64,000 bases of DNA from contig NZ_KB910518.1 in the NCBI RefSeq assembly GCF_000374185.1, forward strand, positions 3,171,687 to 3,235,686, written 5' to 3'. Made by a program: the position numbers and the translations under genes. The number at the start of each line of letters is the position of its first letter. The first letter of the stretch is position 1. Shown here piece after piece: positions 17,021-24,912 of the stretch. Origin of the DNA: Paenibacillus sp. HW567. GTDB lineage: Bacteria > Bacillota > Bacilli > Paenibacillales > Paenibacillaceae. The notes beneath the pieces were generated by a model. That model searched no databases. It had not been told where the DNA came from and was given only the letters and a program-made list of their open reading frames with translations.

Positions 17021-17068
17021 GTGACCCCGCCAACGTCCGGCAGGGCCAAGGTCTATATATAAGGGGGG
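17021..17068 (-). repeat. dispersed terminator-like repeat, copy 1
   Basis: Shares an exact 21-base core (17036-17056) with 52658-52678, plus nearby CCCCGCC. Arms TGACCCC/GGGGTCA enclose the block, and CCCTGCCGG/GGCGGGG forms an inner stem followed by a T run on the minus strand. It lies in a gene-free stretch, 16940-17296, whose other visible contents are the hairpin at 17162 and AT-rich sequence. Confidence 0.6.
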
Positions 17069-17159
17069 TCATGGGATTACTATAAGCCCTGAAGCTTAAA
17101 GGCAGATGAAAAGCACATAAAGGTTTGCTGAAATTGTCGCATCCCCCCTCTAACAATAG

Positions 17160-17192
17160 AAAAGATCCCGTCGAGGCACGACAGGATCTAGG
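17160..17192 (-). terminator. terminator of the Rrf2 gene
   Basis: AGATCC-GTCG / CGAC-GGATCT stem with a five-base loop and TTTTC on the minus strand. Confidence 0.75.
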
Positions 17193-17296
17193 AAAAAATC
17201 TATCCACTGGGGGGTGGAGATCTTTAATATACTCCTCCAACCTTAAAGCCACATAAATTCTTCCTGAAATTAATCTTAAATTTCTATACGCAGGAT

Positions 17297-17719
17297 TCAG
17301 GACACCGGAATCTGATTCACGATCTGATCGAGCGTGACCTCCTGCAGCACGTTCTCCATCGCCTTCTGTGCGCTGGAGAAGACCGGAACAATCGCCCCGG
17401 CAATATTTTTGCCGACCGAACATGCTGGGTTAGGATGCTCATGAACGGAGAACAGGGAGTTCTCCTCCACCGCATTCACCGCCTTATAAATCTGCAGCAG
17501 CGTAATGTCAGCCGCACTGCGTGTAAGCTTGGCCCCGGCTACACCGGGACGGACATCCACCAGTCCGGCCTTATGCAGCATACCTGTAAGCCGCCGGATC
17601 ACTACCGGGTTGGTGTTGACACTGCCGGCAATCCATTCCGAGGTGCTTTTCCCTTCCTTGTTGCTGTCAATCAGCGTTAAAATATGAATAGCCACCGCAA
17701 ACCGGGTGCTGATGTTCAT
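17297..17719 (-). CDS. Rrf2-family transcriptional regulator, YwnA-like
   Basis: 140 residues: winged-helix start MNISTRFAVAIHILTLID, recognition region VNTNPVVIRRLTGMLHKAGLV, wing VRPGVAGAKLTRSAADITLL, and dimer helix QKAMENVLQEVTLDQIV. Only one cysteine (PACSVG) remains in the region where iron-sulfur Rrf2 proteins carry three, so it is not an obvious cluster sensor and looks like YwnA. The start at 17719 has AAAGGAGAG; the longer frame adds unsupported residues. Targets unknown. Confidence 0.88.
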   Translation of the reverse strand: MNISTRFAVAIHILTLIDSNKEGKSTSEWIAGSVNTNPVVIRRLTGMLHKAGLVDVRPGVAGAKLTRSAADITLLQIYKAVNAVEENSLFSVHEHPNPACSVGKNIAGAIVPVFSSAQKAMENVLQEVTLDQIVNQIPVS

Positions 17720-17782
17720 GGAAATCTCTCCTTTGGTGCCTTTACAAAAGAACACAGTAGATGCAACAATAATAGTTACATT

Positions 17783-18598
17783 TCAGCCGGTTGTCAATCC
17801 CGCGAGAATTTCCATGACCTGCTCAGGGTATTTCTTGCTAAGCCGTGTTTTGCCGAGATTACTCTTCACAATCTTGATCATCCGCGCATCACCCGTCCCG
17901 GCATATCTGCGCAGCATAGCAAAACCGGGCTCCGGCTGGCCCGCAACAAACAGACTCAGGCTATACTCCAGACCCTTGGATAACACACGATAATGCTCCG
18001 GATCGGCTGGCTTCGCAGGCTCGGAGAGAATGCCTTGCATAATCTCGTCCGCCATTTCCAGGCAATACAGAACATTGGCCTCCGCTTTGAGCAACGGAGG
18101 GTGAGCGAGCGCCGCAACAAATGCTCGTTGCTCAAGTAATGTCGAATCCGGCCGCCAGCCCTCAAGCAACGGCTTTAGAAGTACAAAGTTAAATTCACCT
18201 ATGTACTGCAGCCCCATCGCCGCCGCCTCGCGCATCCGCCACCTGGAATCATTCATCGCCGATTTCAGGAGCTCTTCGGACTGACTGCGCCGCCCTGCAT
18301 CTGCATATGGATAATGGGCACCGCAAGCACATACGGCACAGAAAGGCAGAAATTCATGGGGATCGTTGGTCTTGGCGTCTGCCTCAGAGAGCTGTGCCCA
18401 GGCAGAGAGCAGCGCCCAAGCGGTGTCCGTCACTTCAGATGTACCAAAAAGCTTCGCAAAGCAGCCCGCCAGCTCCAGATTGCTCCTCGGCCCCGGCAGG
18501 TTGCTCTCTTGCAGCATATAATCCGTAAGCAGCGGCCATTGTTCCCGGTCACTCATCCACTGCTGAAGCGGCACTGAAGCATATTTATTCCCACTCAT
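17783..18598 (-). CDS. HEAT-like repeat protein, unknown function
   Basis: 271 residues, soluble, all-helical. Middle region has HEAT-type helix pairs (LLKSAMNDSRWRMREAAAMG, LLEGWRPDSTLLEQRAFVAA) and the end has FAMLRRYAGTGDARMIKIVK. Such folds are protein-binding scaffolds or DNA-glycosylase-like; no catalytic residues are evident. GGAGG precedes the ATG. No close operon partner. Confidence 0.75.
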   Translation of the reverse strand: MSGNKYASVPLQQWMSDREQWPLLTDYMLQESNLPGPRSNLELAGCFAKLFGTSEVTDTAWALLSAWAQLSEADAKTNDPHEFLPFCAVCACGAHYPYADAGRRSQSEELLKSAMNDSRWRMREAAAMGLQYIGEFNFVLLKPLLEGWRPDSTLLEQRAFVAALAHPPLLKAEANVLYCLEMADEIMQGILSEPAKPADPEHYRVLSKGLEYSLSLFVAGQPEPGFAMLRRYAGTGDARMIKIVKSNLGKTRLSKKYPEQVMEILAGLTTG

Positions 18599-18624
18599 CC
18601 CGGTTCCTCCGATTCATCGCAATT

Positions 18625-19209
18625 TCACTGTGTGCGGACAACGCCCTGCAGCTCATAGGGATAGTCAATTTGCTTCTTCACATTAAGCATTGCGGCTTCT
18701 CCGGCCAGAAGCGACAAAACATAAAGCCCAAGATCAATGGAGGTCGAAACCCCTCCGCCTGTTATCAATTGGCCGTCCTGCACAACCCTCGACTTCACCA
18801 CCTGAGCGCAATAAGGCTCCAGAAGATCATAAGCGGAGGGATGGGTTGTGGCAGCATGTCCCTGCAAAAATCCGGCCGCACCGAGCAGCAGTGAACCTGT
18901 GCACACCGATACTTTGTAAGGAACATCCCTTGCCCCCTGAAGCCATGCTATGAAAGGCTCGTCGTAGCGGAGCTTTCTCGTGCCCATGCCGCCAGGCACA
19001 AAAATCAGGTCATATTGCGACAGGTCCGGCAACACTTTGCCTATTTTGACGGTTAGCCCAAGCTCATCCGCCACTTCTTCCCTGACACCGCAGATATCCC
19101 ACTCTAATCCGTGACCTGATTCGAATTGCCCCAGCCGGTGGATAACGTCATAGAAGCCGGCAAAATCCAGAAAAGTAACTCCGTCAAAAAGGATAAAGGC
19201 CATTCGCAT
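18625..19209 (-). CDS. DJ-1/PfpI-family protein
   Basis: 194 residues of class-I glutamine-amidotransferase-like fold: MRMAFILFDGVTFLDFAGFY, DLIFVPGGMGTRKLRYD, then the nucleophile elbow VSVCTGSLLLGAAG with its cysteine, and ATTHPSAYDLLE with a nearby histidine. Family roles include isonitrile hydratase, glyoxalase/deglycase and chaperone functions; the subfamily resembles InhA-like hydratases. AAGGAGG lies eight bases before the ATG. It follows the CMD gene by 31 bases, so probably one operon. Confidence 0.85.
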   Translation of the reverse strand: MRMAFILFDGVTFLDFAGFYDVIHRLGQFESGHGLEWDICGVREEVADELGLTVKIGKVLPDLSQYDLIFVPGGMGTRKLRYDEPFIAWLQGARDVPYKVSVCTGSLLLGAAGFLQGHAATTHPSAYDLLEPYCAQVVKSRVVQDGQLITGGGVSTSIDLGLYVLSLLAGEAAMLNVKKQIDYPYELQGVVRTQ

Positions 19210-19240
19210 TACATCCGCCTCCTTACAGCTATATGTACAG

Positions 19241-19561
19241 CTACTCGCTGTCGTATGCCTGCAAGGCCACAGGCAAAGCCTGGATAACCGCATTGCCTAC
19301 AGCCGGAAGAGCAAGCAAAACAGCACTAATAATCTCTTCTCTCGTGGCCCCAAGCGCCTTGGCATGCTTCACGTGAAAGGGCAGGCCGCTCTCCAGCCGC
19401 ACCGCTGCCAATACAGAGATATACGCAATCTCTTCTGTCTTCGGGTCAAGCCTGCTGGCGGCCTCCAGCTTGTGAACCGTCTCCATCCAAGCCTTCTGGT
19501 GTTCCGGCGCTTCCTTCATAAAGGTCATAAATGAATTGCTGACTTGCGGTAAATCCTCCAT
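19241..19561 (-). CDS. carboxymuconolactone decarboxylase family protein
   Basis: 106 residues, single CMD helical domain (LDPKTEEIAYISVLAAVRLE, SGLPFHVKHAKALGATREEI, ISAVLLALPAVG). The CxxC redox pair of AhpD is absent: the LPFHVKH stretch replaces it, so thiol peroxidase-reductase activity is unlikely. Function unknown; probably a small oligomeric enzyme. GGAGGG precedes the ATG; it lies between the MAP and DJ-1 genes on one strand. Confidence 0.85.
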   Translation of the reverse strand: MEDLPQVSNSFMTFMKEAPEHQKAWMETVHKLEAASRLDPKTEEIAYISVLAAVRLESGLPFHVKHAKALGATREEIISAVLLALPAVGNAVIQALPVALQAYDSE

Positions 19562-19591
19562 ATGCTTTCCCTCCAGTTCTATTAGCTCGGC

Positions 19592-20338
19592 TTATGCGCT
19601 TGTCAGAATAACCGGTTTGCCCCTGGTCACTACAATCGTATGCTCGTACTGGGCTACGCGGCTGTTGTCCGTCACACTGAGCGTCCATCCGTCGGACTGC
19701 TGCTCCACAAAATCCGTTCCGGTGGACAGAAAAGGCTCGACGGTAATGACCTGGCCTTCTTTTAGAACAGTGGTATCACGCGGGTTATAGAATGGAAGAA
19801 TCTCTTCAGGCTTCTCATGCAGGGATTTGCCGATACCATGGCTGCACAGATTGCGCACCACCCTATAGCCGCGTTTGCGCGCCTCCAGCTCCATCACTCT
19901 GCCGATTTCGTTAACCTTCATGCCCGCTCTGAGATGATTGATGACACTCATCATAGTCTCTTCGGTGCTGCGGCACAGGTGAACGATTGTCTCATTATAA
20001 GGAGGCAGTTGAAAAGAAACCCCGGAATCCCCATAATAACCGTTCAGTTCAGCCGAAACATCAATATTAATTAAATCTCCGGCCTGAATCACCCGGGGGC
20101 CCGGAATACCGTGCGCCACCTCTTCATTAATACTGATGCAGGTGTACCCGGGAAATTTGTAGGTAAGCTTAGGAGCTGATCTCGCTCCGAACTGCTCCAG
20201 AATCGCCGCCCCGATCCCGTCAAGCTCAGCGGTAGTCATGCCGGGCTTCACCTGTCTCCTCATCTCGGCAATGGTATACCCTACAACTTTGCCGGCTGCT
20301 CTCAGCCCCTGCAGATCCTGTGCAGTATTGCTCGTCAT
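19592..20338 (-). CDS. map: methionine aminopeptidase, type I
   Basis: 248 residues. All dimetal ligands visible: Asp in NIDVSAELNGYYGDSG (two Asp), His in CSHGIGKSLHEKPE, Glu in TVEPFLSTG and Glu in AQYEHTIVV. Removes the initiator Met from nascent proteins in the cytosol. No SH3/zinc-finger extension. As it is far from the ribosomal-protein cluster where the essential copy usually sits, it is probably a second MAP (MapB-like). Confidence 0.93.
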   Translation of the reverse strand: MTSNTAQDLQGLRAAGKVVGYTIAEMRRQVKPGMTTAELDGIGAAILEQFGARSAPKLTYKFPGYTCISINEEVAHGIPGPRVIQAGDLINIDVSAELNGYYGDSGVSFQLPPYNETIVHLCRSTEETMMSVINHLRAGMKVNEIGRVMELEARKRGYRVVRNLCSHGIGKSLHEKPEEILPFYNPRDTTVLKEGQVITVEPFLSTGTDFVEQQSDGWTLSVTDNSRVAQYEHTIVVTRGKPVILTSA

Positions 20339-20441
20339 AAGCTCTCATCCCTCTCGGTTCAAATCAATTTCGCACTCCAATTATAGCAAGCTTGTGAAGA
20401 AAATAACATGAGCAGCCGGGTCAGGGCTTCCCTGGAAGCTC

Positions 20442-20478
20442 CAAAAAAAACCAACCTGCTGTAGAGCAACAGATTGGC
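20442..20478 (-). terminator. terminator of the GDSL hydrolase gene
   Basis: CCAATCTGTTG / CAGCAGGTTGG imperfect stem followed by eight T on the minus strand. Confidence 0.7.
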
Positions 20479-20526
20479 CTTTAGAAGCAGACAGACTATG
20501 TAAGGAGAGCAGCCTGATATGCTGTT

Positions 20527-21156
20527 TTAGCTAATAGCCCCTACCGCTCTCAGCCACGCATCGGTAATGAGCGCATGTCCGGCTGGGGATGGATGCACGC
20601 CATCCGGCGCCCAATGTGCAGATTCCGCCTTAACGGATGCCGCAGCGAACAGGCCGTCGAGCGGAACCAGCAGAGCACCGTATTCGCGTGCCAGCTCACG
20701 TACCACATGGATTTTGGGGTCCAGATCCTGGCGCCAGCCCTTGCGGTCTTCTGGAACAGGCAGCACAAACGGCTCAATCAGAACCAGCTTGGCATTTGTG
20801 GCTTTCTTAGTACGTTCGATCAGGTCGCGGTAGGAAGCTTCGAACTGGGCGGCTGTAGTTTCCTCACCGGAATCAAAATGGCGCCAAGTATCATTAATAC
20901 CGATATAAATCGAAACTACAGTTGGCTTCAGCTCCAGACAATCCTTATCCCAACGGTGCTGCAGATCAACCACCCGGTTGCCGCCGATTCCGCGGTTGAT
21001 AAAGGTCAGCTTCTTCTCAGGGAACTGCAATCCAAGCCGCGAGGCAATCATCAGTGCATAACCTACGCCAAGCGAAGACGGGTCCTCGTAATTACGTCCC
21101 CAATCTGTGATGCTGTCGCCCTGGAACAAAATGATATCGTTTTCTTGAAATTCCAT
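20527..21156 (-). CDS. SGNH/GDSL-type hydrolase
   Basis: 209 residues. Blocks: FQGDSITDWGRN (nucleophile Ser), GIGGNRVVDL (Gly), YIGINDTWR (Asn), and DGVHPSPAGH (catalytic Asp and His). No signal peptide, so a cytosolic esterase, perhaps for acetylated sugars. The start at 21156 puts AGGAGG nine bases upstream; the ATG at 21165 touches that site and is less likely. Confidence 0.9.
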   Translation of the reverse strand: MEFQENDIILFQGDSITDWGRNYEDPSSLGVGYALMIASRLGLQFPEKKLTFINRGIGGNRVVDLQHRWDKDCLELKPTVVSIYIGINDTWRHFDSGEETTAAQFEASYRDLIERTKKATNAKLVLIEPFVLPVPEDRKGWRQDLDPKIHVVRELAREYGALLVPLDGLFAAASVKAESAHWAPDGVHPSPAGHALITDAWLRAVGAIS

Positions 21157-21230
21157 GCTGAACATCCTCCTATGAAATATCTGGCATATATAAACAAATT
21201 CATTATAGCAAATAGATGTACGCAGAGCAC

Positions 21231-22079
21231 CTATTGAACGAAATCAATGTCCGCAGCTCTGAACCTGTTCAATTCCGCTTCAGCGGCAAGATGAGCTTCT
21301 TTCAGCTCCGTGCCTCTTCTGAAATAAAGGGAACGCACGAAATTTTTGCAGTTGACCCGGTTGATGTATTGGCTGCGGCTTCTGGGCTGGCTGCCGCAGG
21401 CTGCAAGGCTGGAGAGCCATTCAGCTATTTGCTCCCGTGCAAGCAGATTGTGCCGGAGCATCGTATCCACGATGGTCGCCATCCGCTCATCCTCTTCATC
21501 ACTGAAGATATGCGCACCGTTCTGCAGCATGCCCCGGACCGCTTCAAGCACCTCAAGCTGTACCCGCGTATCGCTTTCCGGACATTGCACCAGCTCATCG
21601 AGCGCATCCGCTCCGTGAGCCGCAGAGTGGGCCCAGCCGCCTTGTTCTACAAAACCGCGCAGGTCCCGCTCTTCGGTATAATAGCGGAGCAGAGCAGTCT
21701 TTAGCTGCTGAAACTCGCCGGCATTCAGAAAAGGCTGCTCTCTATGCCGCTGTAAAATAAGGCCAATAACCAGTGTCGTGAAGGTTCTGGTAAATACCGT
21801 TTCATCTCCCAGGCCCCCAATGCCGTAGAATAAATGCCGCTTATCCATCAGCACCGTCAGAATGCCTCGCAGCTCATCTGTGGTGAAGACCCTCTGCTTC
21901 AGAATCCATTCATAAAAGGTCGGATAGATCAGCTCGTCCCGCAGCTCCGGCTGAGGGTCTCCGATATACTCCAGCATCAGACGGAGGTAAGCCTCATGCT
22001 GTTCGCCTTCACGAAGCTTGTACTGTTCTGCTTCTATCCTAATCAAATTGTCCATTAACCCGGTTCTGATCTCGTTCAT
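21231..22079 (-). CDS. DUF2785 domain protein
   Basis: 282 residues, soluble and helical. The DUF2785 core is clear: DLRGFVEQGGWAHSAAHGAD, then ALDELVQCPE. The family has no assigned function. AGGAGTG precedes the ATG. No operon partner is evident. Confidence 0.8.
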   Translation of the reverse strand: MNEIRTGLMDNLIRIEAEQYKLREGEQHEAYLRLMLEYIGDPQPELRDELIYPTFYEWILKQRVFTTDELRGILTVLMDKRHLFYGIGGLGDETVFTRTFTTLVIGLILQRHREQPFLNAGEFQQLKTALLRYYTEERDLRGFVEQGGWAHSAAHGADALDELVQCPESDTRVQLEVLEAVRGMLQNGAHIFSDEEDERMATIVDTMLRHNLLAREQIAEWLSSLAACGSQPRSRSQYINRVNCKNFVRSLYFRRGTELKEAHLAAEAELNRFRAADIDFVQ

Positions 22080-22188
22080 TATGTCACTCCTAACTAGCCA
22101 GCAGTTGCTTTACAGCTCAATTCAGTTTAATTTGGCTTTCAGACATTTACTATGAATATTTACACACGAGATGTCTGCAGAATATCAC

Positions 22189-22252
22189 AAAAAAACCTCC
22201 AAGCTCACTCCACCTTGTAACTTCAGGTGTTGTCGGGTGTCTGCTTGGAGGG
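22189..22252 (-). terminator. terminator of the ndh-DUF1641 operon
   Basis: CCTCCAAGC / GCTTGGAGG stem closing a long loop with inner pairing, followed by seven T on the minus strand. Confidence 0.75.
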
Positions 22253-22264
22253 TAATTATATCTT

Positions 22265-23443
22265 TTAGTACGCCAGGCTGAAGAGGCCTTTGATGTGGGA
22301 CAAATAACGGATGTTGCTTGCTTCCTTCATGAGCGTTGCAGGCAGGCCCTTCAGCGGGGTTGAGCTGGCGCCGATAATGGCTACCCCGTCTTTGCGGCCC
22401 AGACTGGCAAGCGTGCCCGAGTTAATTGGGCTGAAGGTTTCCGAGGTGCTGTTATTCAGATACGCGTACAGGTTATAACCGATCAGCTCGCCCATCTGCC
22501 AGGCAATTTGTGCTGTAGGCGGATAAGGACGGCCGTCCGGCGCGAACACAACGGCGCTGTCGCCCGCTACGAATACATCTGGATGAGATGTGGATTGCAG
22601 GAAGTCATTGACTGTTGCCCGTCCACGGTTCACTTCAAGACCGGATTCGCCGACCAGCGGATTTCCCTGCACCCCGCCGGTCCATACGAAGGTGTTCGCA
22701 ACAATTTGCTGGCCGTCCTTCAGGTCAATCACATTTCCGGCAACATTAGTAACAGGAAGACCCGTTAAGAACTGAACACCACGGGCGGTCAAGCTTGCTG
22801 TCGCACGCTCAATCAGATGATCCGGCAGCACCGGAAGAATCTTCGGACCTGCTTCAACAAGCAGCAGCTTAATTGCCTTGGCATCAACACCATAACGTTT
22901 GGTCAGCTTCGGCAGGACATCGGCAATCTCGCCCACCAGCTCCACACCGGTCAAGCCGCCTCCGCCAATGAGAATCGTTGCGTCGGCAGGATTTTTTGTT
23001 TTGGCATATTCACGGATACGGTCTTCGATATGCGCATGGATTTTATTCGCGTCGGCAGCGGATTTAAGCACCATGCTATACTCTTCCAGACCTGGTATGC
23101 CGAAATAAGCGGTAGTGCTGCCAAGCGCCACAACAAGCGCATCATACGACAGCGACGTGCCATCGGACAACTGCACCTGCTTGCTGTCTACGGAAAAGGA
23201 TTTCACCTTGGCAATTTTCAGGTCGATATCCTTCCCGGCAAACAGCTTGGTCAGCGGCATCGCAACGGCCCCCTCCGCAATACTGCCTGCTGCAAGACGA
23301 TGAAGCTCGGTAATAATCTGGTGGGTCGGATACTGATTGACAACTGTGATTTTGGCTTCAGCTTTGCTCATATATTTGCGCACGTTAATGGCGCTCAGGA
23401 GACCGCCGTACCCTGCGCCCAGAATAACGATATGTTTTGACAT
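22265..23443 (-). CDS. ndh: type II NADH dehydrogenase / NAD(P)/FAD oxidoreductase
   Basis: 392 residues. FAD-binding HIVILGAGYGGLLSAINV at the start, NAD-binding ATILIGGGGLTGVELVGEIA mid-protein, and second FAD motif HPDVFVAGDSAVVF, with PTAQIAWQMGE after it. Oxidises NADH and reduces quinone at the inner face of the membrane without pumping protons. AGGAAATATT precedes the ATG. It is read with the DUF1641 gene 16 bases upstream; the promoter region has FNR/Rex-like sites, fitting known oxygen or NADH control of ndh genes. Confidence 0.9.
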   Translation of the reverse strand: MSKHIVILGAGYGGLLSAINVRKYMSKAEAKITVVNQYPTHQIITELHRLAAGSIAEGAVAMPLTKLFAGKDIDLKIAKVKSFSVDSKQVQLSDGTSLSYDALVVALGSTTAYFGIPGLEEYSMVLKSAADANKIHAHIEDRIREYAKTKNPADATILIGGGGLTGVELVGEIADVLPKLTKRYGVDAKAIKLLLVEAGPKILPVLPDHLIERATASLTARGVQFLTGLPVTNVAGNVIDLKDGQQIVANTFVWTGGVQGNPLVGESGLEVNRGRATVNDFLQSTSHPDVFVAGDSAVVFAPDGRPYPPTAQIAWQMGELIGYNLYAYLNNSTSETFSPINSGTLASLGRKDGVAIIGASSTPLKGLPATLMKEASNIRYLSHIKGLFSLAY

Positions 23444-23459
23444 AATATTTCCTCCGTCC

Positions 23460-23873
23460 TTATTGTTGTGGATTGCGTTCGCCGCTGATTTGCAGGTATG
23501 CGTTCATAAAGCGGAGCATTTTCTGCACCTGCGGGTCCTTGATCATGCGCATCATCCCGAACAGGCTGATCGTTTCACTGCTCTCATTTGCACGGTCCTT
23601 TGCTTCGATCACATTAGCCGCCATTGTTTTTACGGAATCTACCACAGGCTCAGCCAGTTCTTTAATAGCGCCTACAGTATCACTCTTCAAAACCTCATCC
23701 GTTGCAACAGCCTGCACGAAATCAACCGATTTGCTCAAGACACTGACAAGCTGCGTGATCTGGGGCAACTGCTCCACCAGTGTCGTTAATGATTCCTGAA
23801 CCTCGGGCTTCAAGAGCTGGTCTAGAATATCTTCTTTGGTTAGAGCTTGTGTTTTTGTAATTGTTTCTGACAT
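23460..23873 (-). CDS. DUF1641 domain protein
   Basis: 137 residues, helical, soluble. The family shape is MSET..KEDILDQLLKPEVQESLTTLVEQLPQ with a conserved tail SLFGMMRMIKDPQVQKMLRF. DUF1641 proteins often sit beside NADH or formate dehydrogenases; here it leads the ndh operon, so it may tune or dock that enzyme (inference from context). Confidence 0.88.
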   Translation of the reverse strand: MSETITKTQALTKEDILDQLLKPEVQESLTTLVEQLPQITQLVSVLSKSVDFVQAVATDEVLKSDTVGAIKELAEPVVDSVKTMAANVIEAKDRANESSETISLFGMMRMIKDPQVQKMLRFMNAYLQISGERNPQQ

Positions 23874-23938
23874 ATCGAACGCTCCTTTGTATTAGCTTTG
23901 TCTCATAACGATTAACAGACTGCTAAATCAATGTGATT

Positions 23939-24062
23939 ATTATAACACTGTTTATGTAATGAACGTCACAATCTTTTTGGTTATTTCACCTTATTTTGTG
24001 ATTAAAATCACTTCTTTTCTGTGTTTTTTGATTAACCCCTTGTTTTTATGTGAAAATTCACA
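23939..24062. promoter_or_regulatory. divergent control region with three FNR/Rex-like sites
   Basis: TGTAATGAACGTCACA at 23955-23970, TGTGATTAAAATCACT at 23997-24012 and TGTGAAAATTCACA at 24049-24062 resemble TGTGA-N6-TCACA (CRP/FNR) or TTGTGA-N6-TCACAA (Rex). For the minus-strand ndh promoter, TATAAT is at 23939-23944 and the first site covers its -35, as for a repressor. For the plus-strand nitroreductase promoter the third site is centred near -61.5, as for an activator. It occupies most of the 318-base gap. Confidence 0.6.
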
Positions 24063-24081
24063 CTTGTCGTATTTTTGATCA

Positions 24082-24110
24082 TTGACGGGGTGCTATAGCT
24101 GTGCTATCTT
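24082..24110 (+). promoter_or_regulatory. nitroreductase promoter
   Basis: TTGACG, 17 bases, TATCTT, giving a start near 24117 and a leader of about 75 bases. Confidence 0.65.
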
Positions 24111-24191
24111 GAGTAAGTAACATTTAGTAAGTTCATTAATTAATATCAGCAATTAATAATTAAACACTACATATCCAATGGAGGAATACAC

Positions 24192-24806
24192 ATGAGTACT
24201 TTTTCAGAACTGGTTCAAGCACGGAGATCGGCCAATAATTTCATCGAGGGCGTTAACATCCCTCAGAATGAGCTGGAGGAAATGTTCTCGCTGGCCCGTC
24301 TGGCCCCATCGACATATAATTTGCAGCACGCCCATTACAAGGTTGTTGCCGATAAGGACTTGAAGGAGAAAGTCCGGGAAGCCGCCTATGGCCAATACAA
24401 AATCCATACCGCTTCAGTCGTCATTATCGTGCTCGGAGACAAAAACGCTTATCTGAAAGCGCCGGAGATCTATAGTGGCCTCAAACTGCTCGGGGCACTG
24501 AGCGAAGATGACTTTGACCGCACAATCGAATCCATCAACAGCGCTTACAGTGGCAATGATGCCTTCCAGCGTGAAGAAGCGATCCGCAATGCTTCCTTGT
24601 CGGCCATGCAGTTCATGCTGATTGCCAAGGACAAGGGCTGGGATACCTGCCCGATGAGCGTTCCTGAAGCAGCAGTCAAGGAGCTGCTCGGCCTGCCGGA
24701 CAATCTTATTCCAGTCATGATGATTACAATTGGCAAAGACAACAAGCACAAAATCAGACCACGCGGCTATCGCAAGCCGGTAAATGAATTTGTGGAGTTC
24801 TTTTAA
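24192..24806 (+). CDS. nitroreductase-family FMN protein
   Basis: 204 residues: FMN-binding start ELVQARRSANNF, LARLAPSTYNLQHAHYKVV, centre SLSAMQFMLIAKDKGWDTC, and the end HKIRPRGYRKPVNEFV. Reduces nitroaromatics, quinones or flavins with NAD(P)H; the physiological substrate is unknown. GGAGG lies eight bases before the ATG. It is monocistronic, with its own terminator, and is probably co-controlled with the divergent ndh operon. Confidence 0.9.
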   Translation: MSTFSELVQARRSANNFIEGVNIPQNELEEMFSLARLAPSTYNLQHAHYKVVADKDLKEKVREAAYGQYKIHTASVVIIVLGDKNAYLKAPEIYSGLKLLGALSEDDFDRTIESINSAYSGNDAFQREEAIRNASLSAMQFMLIAKDKGWDTCPMSVPEAAVKELLGLPDNLIPVMMITIGKDNKHKIRPRGYRKPVNEFVEFF

Positions 24807-24835
24807 TAATTGATTGATGTATTTCTTAAAAGCGC

Positions 24836-24875
24836 AAAAGGGTCTCCCGGCAATAACGCCGGAAGACCCTTTTTA
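24836..24875. terminator. bidirectional terminator
   Basis: AAAGGGTCT-CCGGC / GCCGG-AGACCCTTTTT stem-loop between the convergent nitroreductase and alpha-galactosidase genes. Confidence 0.9.
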
Positions 24876-24912
24876 CAGTTCATAACGATGGGAGCTGCAA
24901 GAGCTGCCCCCT

